From positions 1 through 64,000 of the forward strand of contig NC_017790.1 of the NCBI RefSeq assembly GCF_000252445.1: DNA of 64,000 bases, read 5' to 3'. Under the pieces are notes generated by a model that saw only the letters and a list, made by a program, of their open reading frames with translations, was not told where the DNA came from and made no database searches. Below are positions 21,891 to 29,882 of the stretch, piece after piece; the stretch's first letter is position 1; each line of letters starts with the position of its first letter. This stretch comes from Deinococcus gobiensis I-0 (GTDB lineage: Bacteria; Deinococcota; Deinococci; Deinococcales; Deinococcaceae). The translations under genes and the position numbers were made by a program.

Positions 21891-22795
21891 CGCCCCTCCT
21901 CCGAGGTCACCGAGAGCTGCCCGGCCGTGACCTGGCAGACCAGGCGGGCCGCGCCGTCGCCGAGCTGCCCGGCGTAGCGCGAGGCCATGAAGCCGCCGCT
22001 CTTCTGGGTCGGGAAGTCGGTACGCAGCGCCCCCAAGGTCACGTTGGCCTCCAGGCGCAGGCTGCTCGCGCCGCGCAGGTGCAGGCTGACATTGCCGGCG
22101 TTCAGCTCGGTGCGGTGGTCGCCGCCGCGCAGTTCGCCCGTCCAGGTCAGGTTGCCTCCGTTCACGCTGGCGTTCAGGCTGCGCGCGCCGTTCACGGTGA
22201 TGTTGCCGCCGTTCACGCGCAGTTCGCTGTGGCCCTCAAGCTCGCCGGCCGTCAGGTTGCCGCCGTTCACCTCGGCGCGCAGGCCCAGGGCGCGGCCCAG
22301 GCGCACGCTGCCCCCGCTGACCTCGGCGTGCAGGTCGCCGCGCAGGTCGGGCAGCGTCAGGTTGCCGCCCTCGACCCGCGCGTGGACCTGCCGGGGCGAG
22401 AAGGGCAGGCTCAGGATCGCCTGGAGGGGCGGCCAGTGCCGGGCGTCGTGGCCCTTGCGCGCCCGCTCGACGGTCCAGCCGCCGGGGCCGCCGCTCAGGC
22501 GCAGTTCGCCCTCGTGGTTGGCGCTGAGTTGGGGCGCGGACACGCCCTCATCGTGGACCACCGTCAGCGTGTAGCCGCTGATCCGCAGGGTGAGGTCGGG
22601 CGAGTCCGGCGCCGCGTGGGGAGAGGGGTCGGGCTCCGTCCGGGGCGGCTCTGCGGAACTCCCGGAGGGAGAGGCTGCGGTGTCCGGCGTCTCCAGATCG
22701 GCCAGGAGGCCCCGCGCCTCCTCGGGGGTGAGTTTGCCATCGGCCACCAGACGTTGCACCTGCGAGCGGAAATCCTCGGCTGCCTGTTCATTCAT
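21887..22795 (-). CDS. DUF4097-like beta-helix protein with SHOCT-type N-terminus
   Basis: 302 residues. The first 45 residues (NEQAAEDFRSQVQRLVADGK, then LTPEEARGLLADLE) are a SHOCT-like helical hairpin. A Pro/Ser-rich linker (about 50-80) precedes a repetitive beta-solenoid with recurring VNGGNLT/VSGGSV/AGNVSL units typical of DUF4097 adhesin-like domains. No signal peptide is visible. Start MNEQ (22795) is chosen because GGAGAAG lies just upstream. First gene of the operon; two AT-rich palindromes lie in its promoter region. Confidence 0.8.
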   Translation of the reverse strand: MNEQAAEDFRSQVQRLVADGKLTPEEARGLLADLETPDTAASPSGSSAEPPRTEPDPSPHAAPDSPDLTLRISGYTLTVVHDEGVSAPQLSANHEGELRLSGGPGGWTVERARKGHDARHWPPLQAILSLPFSPRQVHARVEGGNLTLPDLRGDLHAEVSGGSVRLGRALGLRAEVNGGNLTAGELEGHSELRVNGGNITVNGARSLNASVNGGNLTWTGELRGGDHRTELNAGNVSLHLRGASSLRLEANVTLGALRTDFPTQKSGGFMASRYAGQLGDGAARLVCQVTAGQLSVTSEEGR

Positions 22796-22825
22796 GCTCT
22801 TCTCCTTTGAGAGAATAGAAACACA

Positions 22826-22886
22826 AAACTCAAAAAATGTCAATCTTGAGTTTCTATTCAGATAGATTTTCCAGATATATCTATCT
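22826..22886. promoter_or_regulatory. Two AT-rich palindromes in a divergent promoter region
   Basis: Palindrome 1: AAACTCAA (22826-22833) / TTGAGTTT (22846-22853), 12-base spacer. Palindrome 2: AGATAGAT (22860-22867) / ATCTATCT (22879-22886), 11-base spacer. Similar geometry, side by side, AT-rich in a GC-rich genome, between the DUF4097-like operon and the RNB gene. Likely operators; the clustered DUF2089 protein is a candidate binder (inference). Confidence 0.6.
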
Positions 22887-22966
22887 CAAGGCGGAACCGG
22901 AGGGACAGAATGATAAGTCCCAGTTTCTACTCAGTTCGGCCTGCTTTCCCCCGATATGCTGAAGTG

Positions 22967-24349
22967 ATGACCACTTCTCCCGAACTGGGCGCCGCGCAGC
23001 GCACCGAAGTCGAGCTGCTGGCGCGCGGCCGGCAGGACAAGAGCCGCGTGATGCGCGACCTGGGCCTGAGCGAGACCCCCGAGGCCGCCCACGCCCTGCT
23101 GCTGCGTCTGGGCCTGTGGAGCGAGGCGCGCACGCCCTACGCCGATCGCCTGCGCGCCGCCACCACGCCCAGCACGCTGCCGGTCCCGCCCTTTCCCGCC
23201 GAGGACCGCCTCGACCTGACGCACCTGGAGGCCTTCGCCATCGACGACGAGGGCAACCGCGACCCCGACGACGCGGTATGTACCGAGACCCTAGAAGGCG
23301 GCCTGACCCGGCTGTGGGTCCACGTGGCCGACGTGGCCGCGCTCGTGCCGCCCGACAGCCCGCTGGACCTCGAGGCCCGGTCGCGCGGCGCGACGCTGTA
23401 CCTGCCCGACCAGACCATCGGGATGCTGCCCGACGCCCTGGTCGAGCAGGCGGGCCTCGGGCTGGCCCCCACCTCGCCCGCGCTCTCGATCTCGCTGGAC
23501 CTCGACGCCGAGGGCAACGCCGAGGCGGTGGACGTGGTCCTGACCACCGTGCGCGTCACCCGCCTGACCTACGGCGAGGCGCAGCGGCGGCTGGAGGGGG
23601 GCGATCCGGCCTTCGTGGCCCTGGCCGAACTGGCCCGCGCGAGTCAGGCGCTGCGCGAGGCCGAGGGCGCGCTGACCATCGACCTGCCCGAGGTCCGCGT
23701 GAAGGCCGACGAGGCCGGCGCGCAGGTCACGCCGCTGCCCAAGCCGCCCATGCGTTTCGTGGTGCAGGAGTGCATGACCCTGGCCGGCTGGGGGGCCGCC
23801 ATCTTCGCCGACGACAACGGCATTCCGCTGCCCTTCGCCACCCAGGACCCGCCCCGGACCACCGTGCGTGGCGACGGCCTGGGGGCGCAGTGGGCGCGGC
23901 GGCGCACCCTGTCGCGGACCCGCTTCCAGCCCTCGCCGGGGCCGCACAGCGGCATGGGCCTGGACGTGTACGTGCAGGCGACCAGCCCCATGCGCCGTTA
24001 CCTCGACCTCGTGGTGCACCAGCAGCTCCGGGCCTTCCTGACCGGGGGCGAGCCGGTGGGCGGCAAGGTGCTCGCCAGCCACATCGCCCAGGCGGTCCTG
24101 AACGCCGACGGCACCCGCCAGGCCGAGCGCCTGAGCCGCCGCCACCACACCCTGCGTTTCGTGGCCGCCCAGCCCGAGCGCGAGTGGGAGGCCGTCGTGG
24201 TGGACCGCCGGGGGCCGCAGGCCACGTTGCTCATTCCCGATCTGGCCTACGACCTGCCGCTGACCTCGTCGGCGCCGGTCGGCTCGGTGATCAAGCTGCG
24301 CCTGAGCGACGTGAACCTCCCGGCCCTGGGCGTGCGCGCCAAACTTTGA
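22967..24349 (+). CDS. RNB domain exoribonuclease (RNase II/R family, short form)
   Basis: A 3'-5' exoribonuclease of 460 residues. The catalytic RNB domain shows AFAIDDEGNRDPDDAVC with the metal-binding aspartates, then ATSPMRRYLDLVVHQQL, the RNB signature. The N-terminus lacks the two cold-shock domains of RNase R and instead has a short helical region, as in the Deinococcus RNase II-like enzyme. An S1-like C-terminal barrel follows. Start 22967 is chosen because TATGCT (22955-22960) ends six bases before that ATG; a longer frame from 22910 has no such support. Confidence 0.92.
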   Translation: MTTSPELGAAQRTEVELLARGRQDKSRVMRDLGLSETPEAAHALLLRLGLWSEARTPYADRLRAATTPSTLPVPPFPAEDRLDLTHLEAFAIDDEGNRDPDDAVCTETLEGGLTRLWVHVADVAALVPPDSPLDLEARSRGATLYLPDQTIGMLPDALVEQAGLGLAPTSPALSISLDLDAEGNAEAVDVVLTTVRVTRLTYGEAQRRLEGGDPAFVALAELARASQALREAEGALTIDLPEVRVKADEAGAQVTPLPKPPMRFVVQECMTLAGWGAAIFADDNGIPLPFATQDPPRTTVRGDGLGAQWARRRTLSRTRFQPSPGPHSGMGLDVYVQATSPMRRYLDLVVHQQLRAFLTGGEPVGGKVLASHIAQAVLNADGTRQAERLSRRHHTLRFVAAQPEREWEAVVVDRRGPQATLLIPDLAYDLPLTSSAPVGSVIKLRLSDVNLPALGVRAKL

Positions 24350-24365
24350 GGGCCGGGGCCGCTTT

Positions 24366-24384
24366 GGGACGAATGTCACGTCCC
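24366..24384. promoter_or_regulatory. Inverted repeat related to the one at 19315
   Basis: GGGAC (24366-24370) / GTCCC (24380-24384) enclosing GAATGTCAC. It has the same nine-base core (one difference) and arm layout as the repeat at 19315-19335; the inner stem pair is swapped (G-C there, C-G here). It lies 17 bases after the RNB stop codon and about 105 before the next gene. Confidence 0.4.
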
Positions 24385-24489
24385 GATTTCGCCCTGAACC
24401 TAAAAACATCGTTATAGACGCACTTTATGAGCCTGGATTGATATTCACCTTTCATTCATCTGCCGTCCGGGCCGCTTACACTGCGGCCC

Positions 24490-24768
24490 ATGAACGCCGT
24501 AAGCAGCGTCCCCAGCGACATCGTGTCCCTCCGCATGATTCACTGCCGCGCTGAGCAGGCCGCGCGCGGGGCGCAGTATCACCTCGCCGTCTTTCACTAC
24601 CGCACCTGCCTGGAAGTGGCCGAGCGCCGCGAGGACTGCCGCGCTGTCGAGTTCTTCGCGCTGCGGCTGGCCGACTGTTACGACGTGATGGGCCTGGGCC
24701 ACAAGGCCGAGGGGTTCCGCGCGCTGGCCGACCAGGGCGGCGCCGACGGTCAGGCGCTGCTGGGCTGA
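24490..24768 (+). CDS. Small TPR-like helical protein
   Basis: 92 residues, cytoplasmic. The middle resembles one and a half TPR units (QYHLAVFHYRTCLEVAERRE, FFALRLADCYDVMGLGHKAEG). It contains three cysteines. A TACACT box (24477-24482) ends seven bases before the ATG, giving a leaderless mRNA. No family name can be assigned. Confidence 0.75.
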   Translation: MNAVSSVPSDIVSLRMIHCRAEQAARGAQYHLAVFHYRTCLEVAERREDCRAVEFFALRLADCYDVMGLGHKAEGFRALADQGGADGQALLG

Positions 24769-24811
24769 GCCGGTCAGCTGCCCTTCAGGGCCGGGGCGCA
24801 TGCTGAAGGCC

Positions 24812-25153
24812 ATGCGCCTTTTTTGTGGTGTGCTGGCCCTGCTGGCCTGTGTGGCGGGCGCGGCCCGCGTGGATCTCGTGCCCGGCCAGACGGCGAAGCT
24901 CGGCGAGCGGCAGGTCACGCTGCTGCGCGTGCAGGACAGCCGCTGCCCGCCCGGCGTGCAGTGTGTCCGCGCCGGCGAGCTGAGCGCGAGCCTGCTGGTC
25001 GTCGCCGCCCCCGGCGAGGCCGGTCCCCGCACGCGCCTGCTGCGCCTGACCCTGCCCGCCGGCCCGAACATCGGTCAGGGCGAGCTGCACCTCGTGGACG
25101 CGACCTTCGGCCGCCCCCCGCGCGTGGGCCTCAGCGACTATTTCCGGCGCTAG
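24812..25153 (+). CDS. Small secreted protein with DSRCP motif (copy 1)
   Basis: 113 residues from ATG 24812 (an in-frame ATG at 24800 adds four). Signal peptide MRLFCGVLALLACVAGAA, then an all-beta domain with VDLVPGQTAKL, the motif LRVQDSRCPPGVQCVRAGEL containing two conserved cysteines, and a strand-rich C-terminus. The DSRCPxxxxCxxAG motif recurs in many exported bacterial proteins of unknown function. The next gene (25197) has the same organisation, so the pair arose by tandem duplication. Confidence 0.75.
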   Translation: MRLFCGVLALLACVAGAARVDLVPGQTAKLGERQVTLLRVQDSRCPPGVQCVRAGELSASLLVVAAPGEAGPRTRLLRLTLPAGPNIGQGELHLVDATFGRPPRVGLSDYFRR

Positions 25154-25196
25154 GCGGCCCAGGCAACCCCTGCGGGCGGGAGCGCGTACCTGGGGC

Positions 25197-25577
25197 ATGT
25201 TCCGAACCCTCTGTTCCGCGCTGCTGGGAGCGGCGCTGCTGGGCACGCCCGCTGCGGCCTCCGCCCCTGTCCTCACCCCCTGGACCCTGACGCTGGTGGC
25301 GGGCCAGACGGCCAGCGTCCCGGCCACGCCCGGCCAGCCCGCCGCGAAGGTCACGCTGCTGAGCTTCAGCGACTCGCGCTGCCCGCCGCGCGCCTACTGT
25401 TTCGTGGCCGGCAACGTGAAGGCGCGGGTATTCGTGACGCGCGGGGCTTCGTCGCGGCTCTACACCCTGACGCTGCCCGGCGTCTCGGCGGCCACCCTGG
25501 CCGGGCCGCTGCGGCTCACGGCGGCGACCCGGCCGGGCCAGGGCCCGCAGCGCCTGACCCTGCGCGGTCAGCGCTGA
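25197..25577 (+). CDS. Small secreted protein with DSRCP motif (copy 2)
   Basis: 126 residues. Signal peptide (LCSALLGAALLGTPAAASA), then TLTLVAGQTASVPATPG and FSDSRCPPRAYCFVAGNV, aligning with copy 1 around the two cysteines. The C-terminus is strand-rich and ends LTLRGQR. The copies have diverged strongly outside the motif, so the duplication is old. The paired cysteines probably form a disulfide outside the cytoplasm (inference). Confidence 0.75.
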   Translation: MFRTLCSALLGAALLGTPAAASAPVLTPWTLTLVAGQTASVPATPGQPAAKVTLLSFSDSRCPPRAYCFVAGNVKARVFVTRGASSRLYTLTLPGVSAATLAGPLRLTAATRPGQGPQRLTLRGQR

Positions 25578-25634
25578 GGGCGCGTTCTTCTCCGCCCCCC
25601 TGCCGGGTCCGGGCCCGTCTGGTCTAATGACGGC

Positions 25635-26717
25635 ATGACCACGCCGCCCGTGCCCCACTACCTGCCCCAGGACCCGACCCCCCGCGCGCAGGGCTTCGTG
25701 ATGCCCGCCGAGTGGGCCGCGCACGCCGCCACCTGGATGAGCTGGCCTGCCGACGACGAGCTGTGGTTCGGCCACCTGGAGCCGGTGCGCGCCGAGTTCG
25801 CCGAGCTGGTGCGCACCGTCGCCCGCTTCGAGCCGGTGCAGCTGCTGGTACGCGATTCCGAGAGCGAGCAGGACGCCCGCGCCCGCCTGCACGGAGCCAA
25901 CGTGGCCTACCACCACGTGCCGCTGGACGACGTGTGGCTGCGCGACAACGGCCCCATCTTCGTGCGGCGCGGCGAGGGCCGGGAGGCCGATCTCGCCTTC
26001 GTGAACTGGCGCTTCAACGCCTGGGGCGGCAAGTTCGAGTCGGACCACGACGACCGCGTGCCCGAATACGTCGCGCAGGCCCTGGGCATGGCCCACTGGG
26101 ACCGCCCCGAGGTGCTCGAAGGCGGCGGTATCGAGGTCAACGGCCTGGGCCTGGGCCTGACCACCCGCTCGTGCTTCCTGACCGACACCCGCAACCCCGG
26201 CCTGAGCGAGGAGGGCTACGCCGCCCTGCTGGCCGAGACGCTGGGCATCCGGAAGCTGCTGTGGCTCGACGGCGGCCTGGAAAACGACCACACCGACGGC
26301 CACATTGACACCATCACCCGTTTCGTGGACGAGACGACGGTCGTGACGAGCGTCGAGAGCGATCCCGCCGACCCCAACCACGCCGTGATGGCCCGCAACC
26401 TCGCCGCGCTACGGGAGATGACCGACACGGCGGGCGAGCCGCTGCGCGTCGTGGAACTGCCGCTGCCCGCGAACCGCCTCGACGGCGCCGAGGGCCGGCT
26501 GCCGCCCACCTACGCCAACTTCTACATCGGCAACGGCTTCGTGGCGGTGCCCCAGTACGGCGACCCCCATGACGGCCCCGCGCTGGACGTGCTGCGCCCG
26601 CTCTTTCCGGGGCGCGAGGTGATCGGCCTGAGCAGCCGCGCGATCATCGAAGGGGGCGGCTCCTTCCACTGCGTGACCCAGCAGCAGCCCGTGGGTCTCA
26701 CATGGACGGGCGAATAA
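25635..26717 (+). CDS. aguA: Agmatine deiminase
   Basis: Hydrolyses agmatine to N-carbamoylputrescine and ammonia, a step of arginine-derived putrescine synthesis. The 360 residues belong to the guanidino-modifying fold: MPAEWAAHAATWMSWP, DDVWLRDNGPIF, LEGGGIEVNG, NDHTDGHIDT and the catalytic cysteine in EGGGSFHCVTQQQP. The length is normal. TCTAAT (25623-25628) ends six bases before the ATG (leaderless). The next enzyme, aguB, is encoded about 6.6 kb away. The stop overlaps the start of the double GNAT gene. Confidence 0.95.
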   Translation: MTTPPVPHYLPQDPTPRAQGFVMPAEWAAHAATWMSWPADDELWFGHLEPVRAEFAELVRTVARFEPVQLLVRDSESEQDARARLHGANVAYHHVPLDDVWLRDNGPIFVRRGEGREADLAFVNWRFNAWGGKFESDHDDRVPEYVAQALGMAHWDRPEVLEGGGIEVNGLGLGLTTRSCFLTDTRNPGLSEEGYAALLAETLGIRKLLWLDGGLENDHTDGHIDTITRFVDETTVVTSVESDPADPNHAVMARNLAALREMTDTAGEPLRVVELPLPANRLDGAEGRLPPTYANFYIGNGFVAVPQYGDPHDGPALDVLRPLFPGREVIGLSSRAIIEGGGSFHCVTQQQPVGLTWTGE

Positions 26718-27874
26718 CCGACCTGGGGGGCGGGTACACGGCCCGCCGCATCCCGCTGGAGACCTACCGCGACGCCTGCGCGCGCCTGGAAGGCCGAATC
26801 TTCGGGGGCAATTCGGTGTATGCCTTCGGGCGGGCCGCCCGGCCCCCGGTGCCCCTGGGCGAGACCTTCACGTGGGGCCTTTTCGCCGGCGACGAGCTGG
26901 TGGGCTGGAGCCACGCCGAGCAGCGCGACGAGCGCACGGTAGACATGGCCGACACGGGCCTGCTGCCCGAGCACCAGGGGCGGGGCCTGTATACCCGGCT
27001 GCTGCCCACGCTGCTCGGCACCTTCCGGGCGGCGGGATACGCCCTCGTGACCAGCCGCCACCGCGCCACCAACAACGCCGTCCTGGTGCCCAAGCTGCGC
27101 GCCGGGTTCTTCATCCAGGGCCTGAACCTGTACGAGGGCGGCCTGAATGTCACGCTGGCGCTCGCGCTGGACGGCCCCTACCGCGACGCCATGCACGCCC
27201 GCAGCGGGTTCCGGGCCGCGACGGCGGAGGCGGCCCGGCGGCTGCGCTGGCCCGAGGCCGTGCCCCCCGGCCCTGTCCCGGTTCCGTCGGCCCTGCCCCT
27301 GCCGCCCGGCACCGGTCCCGACCTCGACCTGGGCGGGGGCTACGTGCTGCGCCCGGTCGAGTACGAGACCTACTGGCACCTGTACGCGGTGCTGGAGGCG
27401 GCCGCCTACGAGAGCGTGTCGCTGGAATGGCCCCACCCGGCCGAGCGCGCCGATCTCGACGCCCCCAGCTACACCTGGCTGATCGGGCACGCGGGCGAGG
27501 TGGTCGGCTGGCAGTACTCGCGGCAGTGGAACGCGCGCACCGCCTACATGGTGAACACGGCGCTGCTGCCCGCTCACCGGGGGGCCGGGGTCTACTCGCG
27601 CCTGCTGCCGGCCGTGCTGGAGGCCCTGCGCACCGAAGGCTACGACCTCGTGCGCAGCCACCACCACGCCACCAACGCCGCCGTGCTGGTGCCCAAACTG
27701 CGGGCGGGTTTCCGCGTGCAGGGGCTGGAGGTCAGCGACCATGGCGTGATGGCGGTGCTGCTGTTCAGCTACGGCGAGCTGTACCGCGAATACATGGACG
27801 TGCGCAGCGGCCTGACCCTGCCGCGCGGCGAGGTGGCGCGGCGGCTGGGCATGGCCGGGGACACCGGGACCTGA
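26702..27874 (+). CDS. Tandem-duplicated GNAT acetyltransferase
   Basis: 390 residues made of two GNAT halves. Each begins DLGGGY (about residues 5 and 205) and each contains a motif-A-like segment (LPEHQGRGLYTRLLPTLLGT; LPAHRGAGVYSRLLPAVLEA), then ATNNAVLVPKLRAGF or ATNAAVLVPKLRAGF. Both acetyl-CoA motifs look intact, so both sites may work. The ATG overlaps the 3' end of aguA by 16 bases, implying cotranscription; polyamine acetylation is possible but is only inference. Confidence 0.9.
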   Translation: MDGRITDLGGGYTARRIPLETYRDACARLEGRIFGGNSVYAFGRAARPPVPLGETFTWGLFAGDELVGWSHAEQRDERTVDMADTGLLPEHQGRGLYTRLLPTLLGTFRAAGYALVTSRHRATNNAVLVPKLRAGFFIQGLNLYEGGLNVTLALALDGPYRDAMHARSGFRAATAEAARRLRWPEAVPPGPVPVPSALPLPPGTGPDLDLGGGYVLRPVEYETYWHLYAVLEAAAYESVSLEWPHPAERADLDAPSYTWLIGHAGEVVGWQYSRQWNARTAYMVNTALLPAHRGAGVYSRLLPAVLEALRTEGYDLVRSHHHATNAAVLVPKLRAGFRVQGLEVSDHGVMAVLLFSYGELYREYMDVRSGLTLPRGEVARRLGMAGDTGT

Positions 27875-27934
27875 GCCGGACCGCCGCCGGGGCCGGGCCG
27901 GGGGCGCTCCCCTTTCCGGCCCCGGCAGGCGTGC

Positions 27935-28591
27935 CTAGGCCTTCTTCGCGGGGCGGTTCCTGGCGCGCTTGATGGTGGCGATGCCCGCCCCGCTGTCCAG
28001 CACCGTGCGGTACAGGTCCCACCAGGCCCGCGCCGTCTGCGGGTCGCGGGTCAGGTTCTCGAAACGGTAGTAGGCCGCGCCGCCGTCCTCCAGCACGAAG
28101 GTCGGGGTGCCGAACACGCCCAGGTCGGCGGCCTCCTCCAGTTCCCGCCGCAGCGCGGCGCGCAGGCCCCCGTCGTCCTGGCGGTCGGCAGCGAACTGCG
28201 CGGTGTCCAGCCCGGCGTCCCCGGCCGCGCCCTGGATGGCGGCCTCGTCGAGCGCCTGCCCGTGTTCATGGCGGCGGCGGAACAGCGCGAGGGCAAAGGC
28301 CCAGCTGCGTTCCTCGCCCTGGCGCGCGGCGGCCGTATGCGCCAGAAAGGCGTCGAGGCTGCTCTGCTGGTGCGCCGCTCCCTCGCCCTGAGGCTGGTCG
28401 CTCAGCCACCAGCGCACGTCGCCCGCACCCTTGGCCGCCGCGTTGTCCGGGTGGTTGCCCTGCGCGAGCGAGAAGTGCCGCAGCCGGAAGGTCTCGCCCC
28501 CCGCGTCGCCGGGCAGGGCGCGCAGCACGTTCGCCAGTTCGAGGCCGCGCCAGGCGTAGGGGCACAGGAAATCGAAATACACGTCGGTCAT
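27935..28591 (-). CDS. DsbA family protein with single active-site cysteine
   Basis: 218 residues with a thioredoxin-like fold and helical insertion. The N-terminus VYFDFLCPYAWRG has Cys-Pro-Tyr-Ala, so only the first cysteine of CxxC remains, as in the 2-hydroxychromene-2-carboxylate isomerase/glutathione-transferase-like branch. The cis-Pro loop is seen in VFGTPTFVLEDG. There is no signal peptide, so it is cytoplasmic. Start 28591 is favoured over the longer frame because TAGCGT ends five bases upstream on the minus strand. Confidence 0.85.
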   Translation of the reverse strand: MTDVYFDFLCPYAWRGLELANVLRALPGDAGGETFRLRHFSLAQGNHPDNAAAKGAGDVRWWLSDQPQGEGAAHQQSSLDAFLAHTAAARQGEERSWAFALALFRRRHEHGQALDEAAIQGAAGDAGLDTAQFAADRQDDGGLRAALRRELEEAADLGVFGTPTFVLEDGGAAYYRFENLTRDPQTARAWWDLYRTVLDSGAGIATIKRARNRPAKKA

Positions 28592-28666
28592 GGCTGACGC
28601 TAGCACGGCTCCTGCTCCTGGCTGGGGCCTGTCCTTCATGTCGCGTTGACCGGACAAGCTGTCTTT

Positions 28667-28695
28667 TTGACTTTACACCGGACCGACTCTAGGCT
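28667..28695 (+). promoter_or_regulatory. Sigma-70 promoter of the molybdate regulator, leaderless
   Basis: TTGACT (28667-28672), exactly 17 bases, TAGGCT (28690-28695), then six bases to the ATG at 28702. Transcription should begin at or next to the start codon. Confidence 0.7.
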
Positions 28696-28701
28696 GGCCC
28701 C

Positions 28702-29850
28702 ATGGAACCGGTCCTGACCGCGCATGTGCGCGCCCGGCGTGAGGCGGCCGGCCTGCGCCCCGGCGATCTGGCGGCGCAGGCCGGCGTCAGCCGTCAGGCG
28801 CTGCACGCCATCGAGACCGGCGCGTATGTGCCCAATACCCTGACCACCTTCCGGCTCGCGCGGGCCCTGAACTGCCTGGCCGAGGACCTGTTCACGCTGT
28901 CCGCGCCCCAGGTCGGTGCCGTGCTGTGCGGCCCTCCGGCGGGCGGCCACTTCCCGCCCGGGCCGCTGCGCGTGCAACTCGCGCAGGTGGGCCCGCGCCT
29001 GCTGGCCTACCCCCTGCGCGGCGAGGCGGCCCTGGGGCAAGACGCCGACGGGGTGGCGCAGTCCGGCGGCGAGGCGGGCGGCGAGGTGCGCGTGGAACGG
29101 CTGGCGGGGGCCGAGGTGGCCCGGCACACCCTGGTCGTGGCGGGTTGCGACCCGGCGCTGGGCCTGCTGACCCGGCAGGTGGGGCGAGGGCCGGAGGCGC
29201 GGGGCCAGCCGCTCCGGGCGCTGTGGCACCCGGCCACCAGCCTGGACGCCCTGCGGGCCCTGGGGCGCGGCGAGGCCCACGCGGCGGGTATCCACCTGTG
29301 GGAGGCGGGCAGTGGCGAGTCCAACCTGCCGGCCGTGCGGCGTGAGCTGCCGGAGATCCCCACGCAGCTGTTCACCCTCTGGTCCTGGGAGCAGGGCTTG
29401 ATGGTCGCGCCGGGCAATCCGCACGGCATTTCCGGCGTGGCCGACCTGCTGCGCCCCGGTCTGCGGCTGGCCGGTCGCGGGCCCGGTGCGGGCAGCCGCG
29501 TCCTGCTCGACGCCTGGCTCGCCGGGCTGGGCCTGGACGAAACCGGGCGCGCCCGGCTGCCCGGCTACCGCGACGAGGCCCCCACCCCGCTCGCGGCGGC
29601 GGCGCGGGTCGCCTCGGGCGCGGCCGACGCTGCGCCGGGGCCACGCTCGGCGGCGCAGGCCTACGGGCTGGATTTCGTGCCGGTGCAGCGAGAGCGCTTC
29701 GACCTCGCGGTGCCCCGGGACCACCTCTCTCACCCTGCCCTGGCCGCGCTGCTGTTCGGGGCCGCGCAGCCGGGCTTTCAGGCCGAACTGCGCGCGCTGG
29801 GCGGCTACGACCCGGCCCACGCGGGGCAGCCCTGGAAAAGTACCGCCTGA
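28702..29850 (+). CDS. HTH regulator fused to a periplasmic-binding-protein-like molybdate sensor
   Basis: 382 residues. Residues about 5-65 are an Xre-type helix-turn-helix (LAAQAGVSRQALHAIETGAYVPNTLTT in outline). The rest (about 90-375) resembles the COG1910 molybdate-binding domain, with TLVVAGCDPALGLLTRQV and LRLAGRGPGAGSRVLLDAWL. Such fusions replace ModE: the cytoplasmic binding domain senses the oxyanion and the HTH controls mod genes. Position supports this, since modA follows 32 bases downstream. It has its own leaderless promoter at 28667-28695. Confidence 0.88.
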   Translation: MEPVLTAHVRARREAAGLRPGDLAAQAGVSRQALHAIETGAYVPNTLTTFRLARALNCLAEDLFTLSAPQVGAVLCGPPAGGHFPPGPLRVQLAQVGPRLLAYPLRGEAALGQDADGVAQSGGEAGGEVRVERLAGAEVARHTLVVAGCDPALGLLTRQVGRGPEARGQPLRALWHPATSLDALRALGRGEAHAAGIHLWEAGSGESNLPAVRRELPEIPTQLFTLWSWEQGLMVAPGNPHGISGVADLLRPGLRLAGRGPGAGSRVLLDAWLAGLGLDETGRARLPGYRDEAPTPLAAAARVASGAADAAPGPRSAAQAYGLDFVPVQRERFDLAVPRDHLSHPALAALLFGAAQPGFQAELRALGGYDPAHAGQPWKSTA

Positions 29851-29882
29851 CCCCAAGCCCCTTTCCCCGCCCCGGAGGCCCC

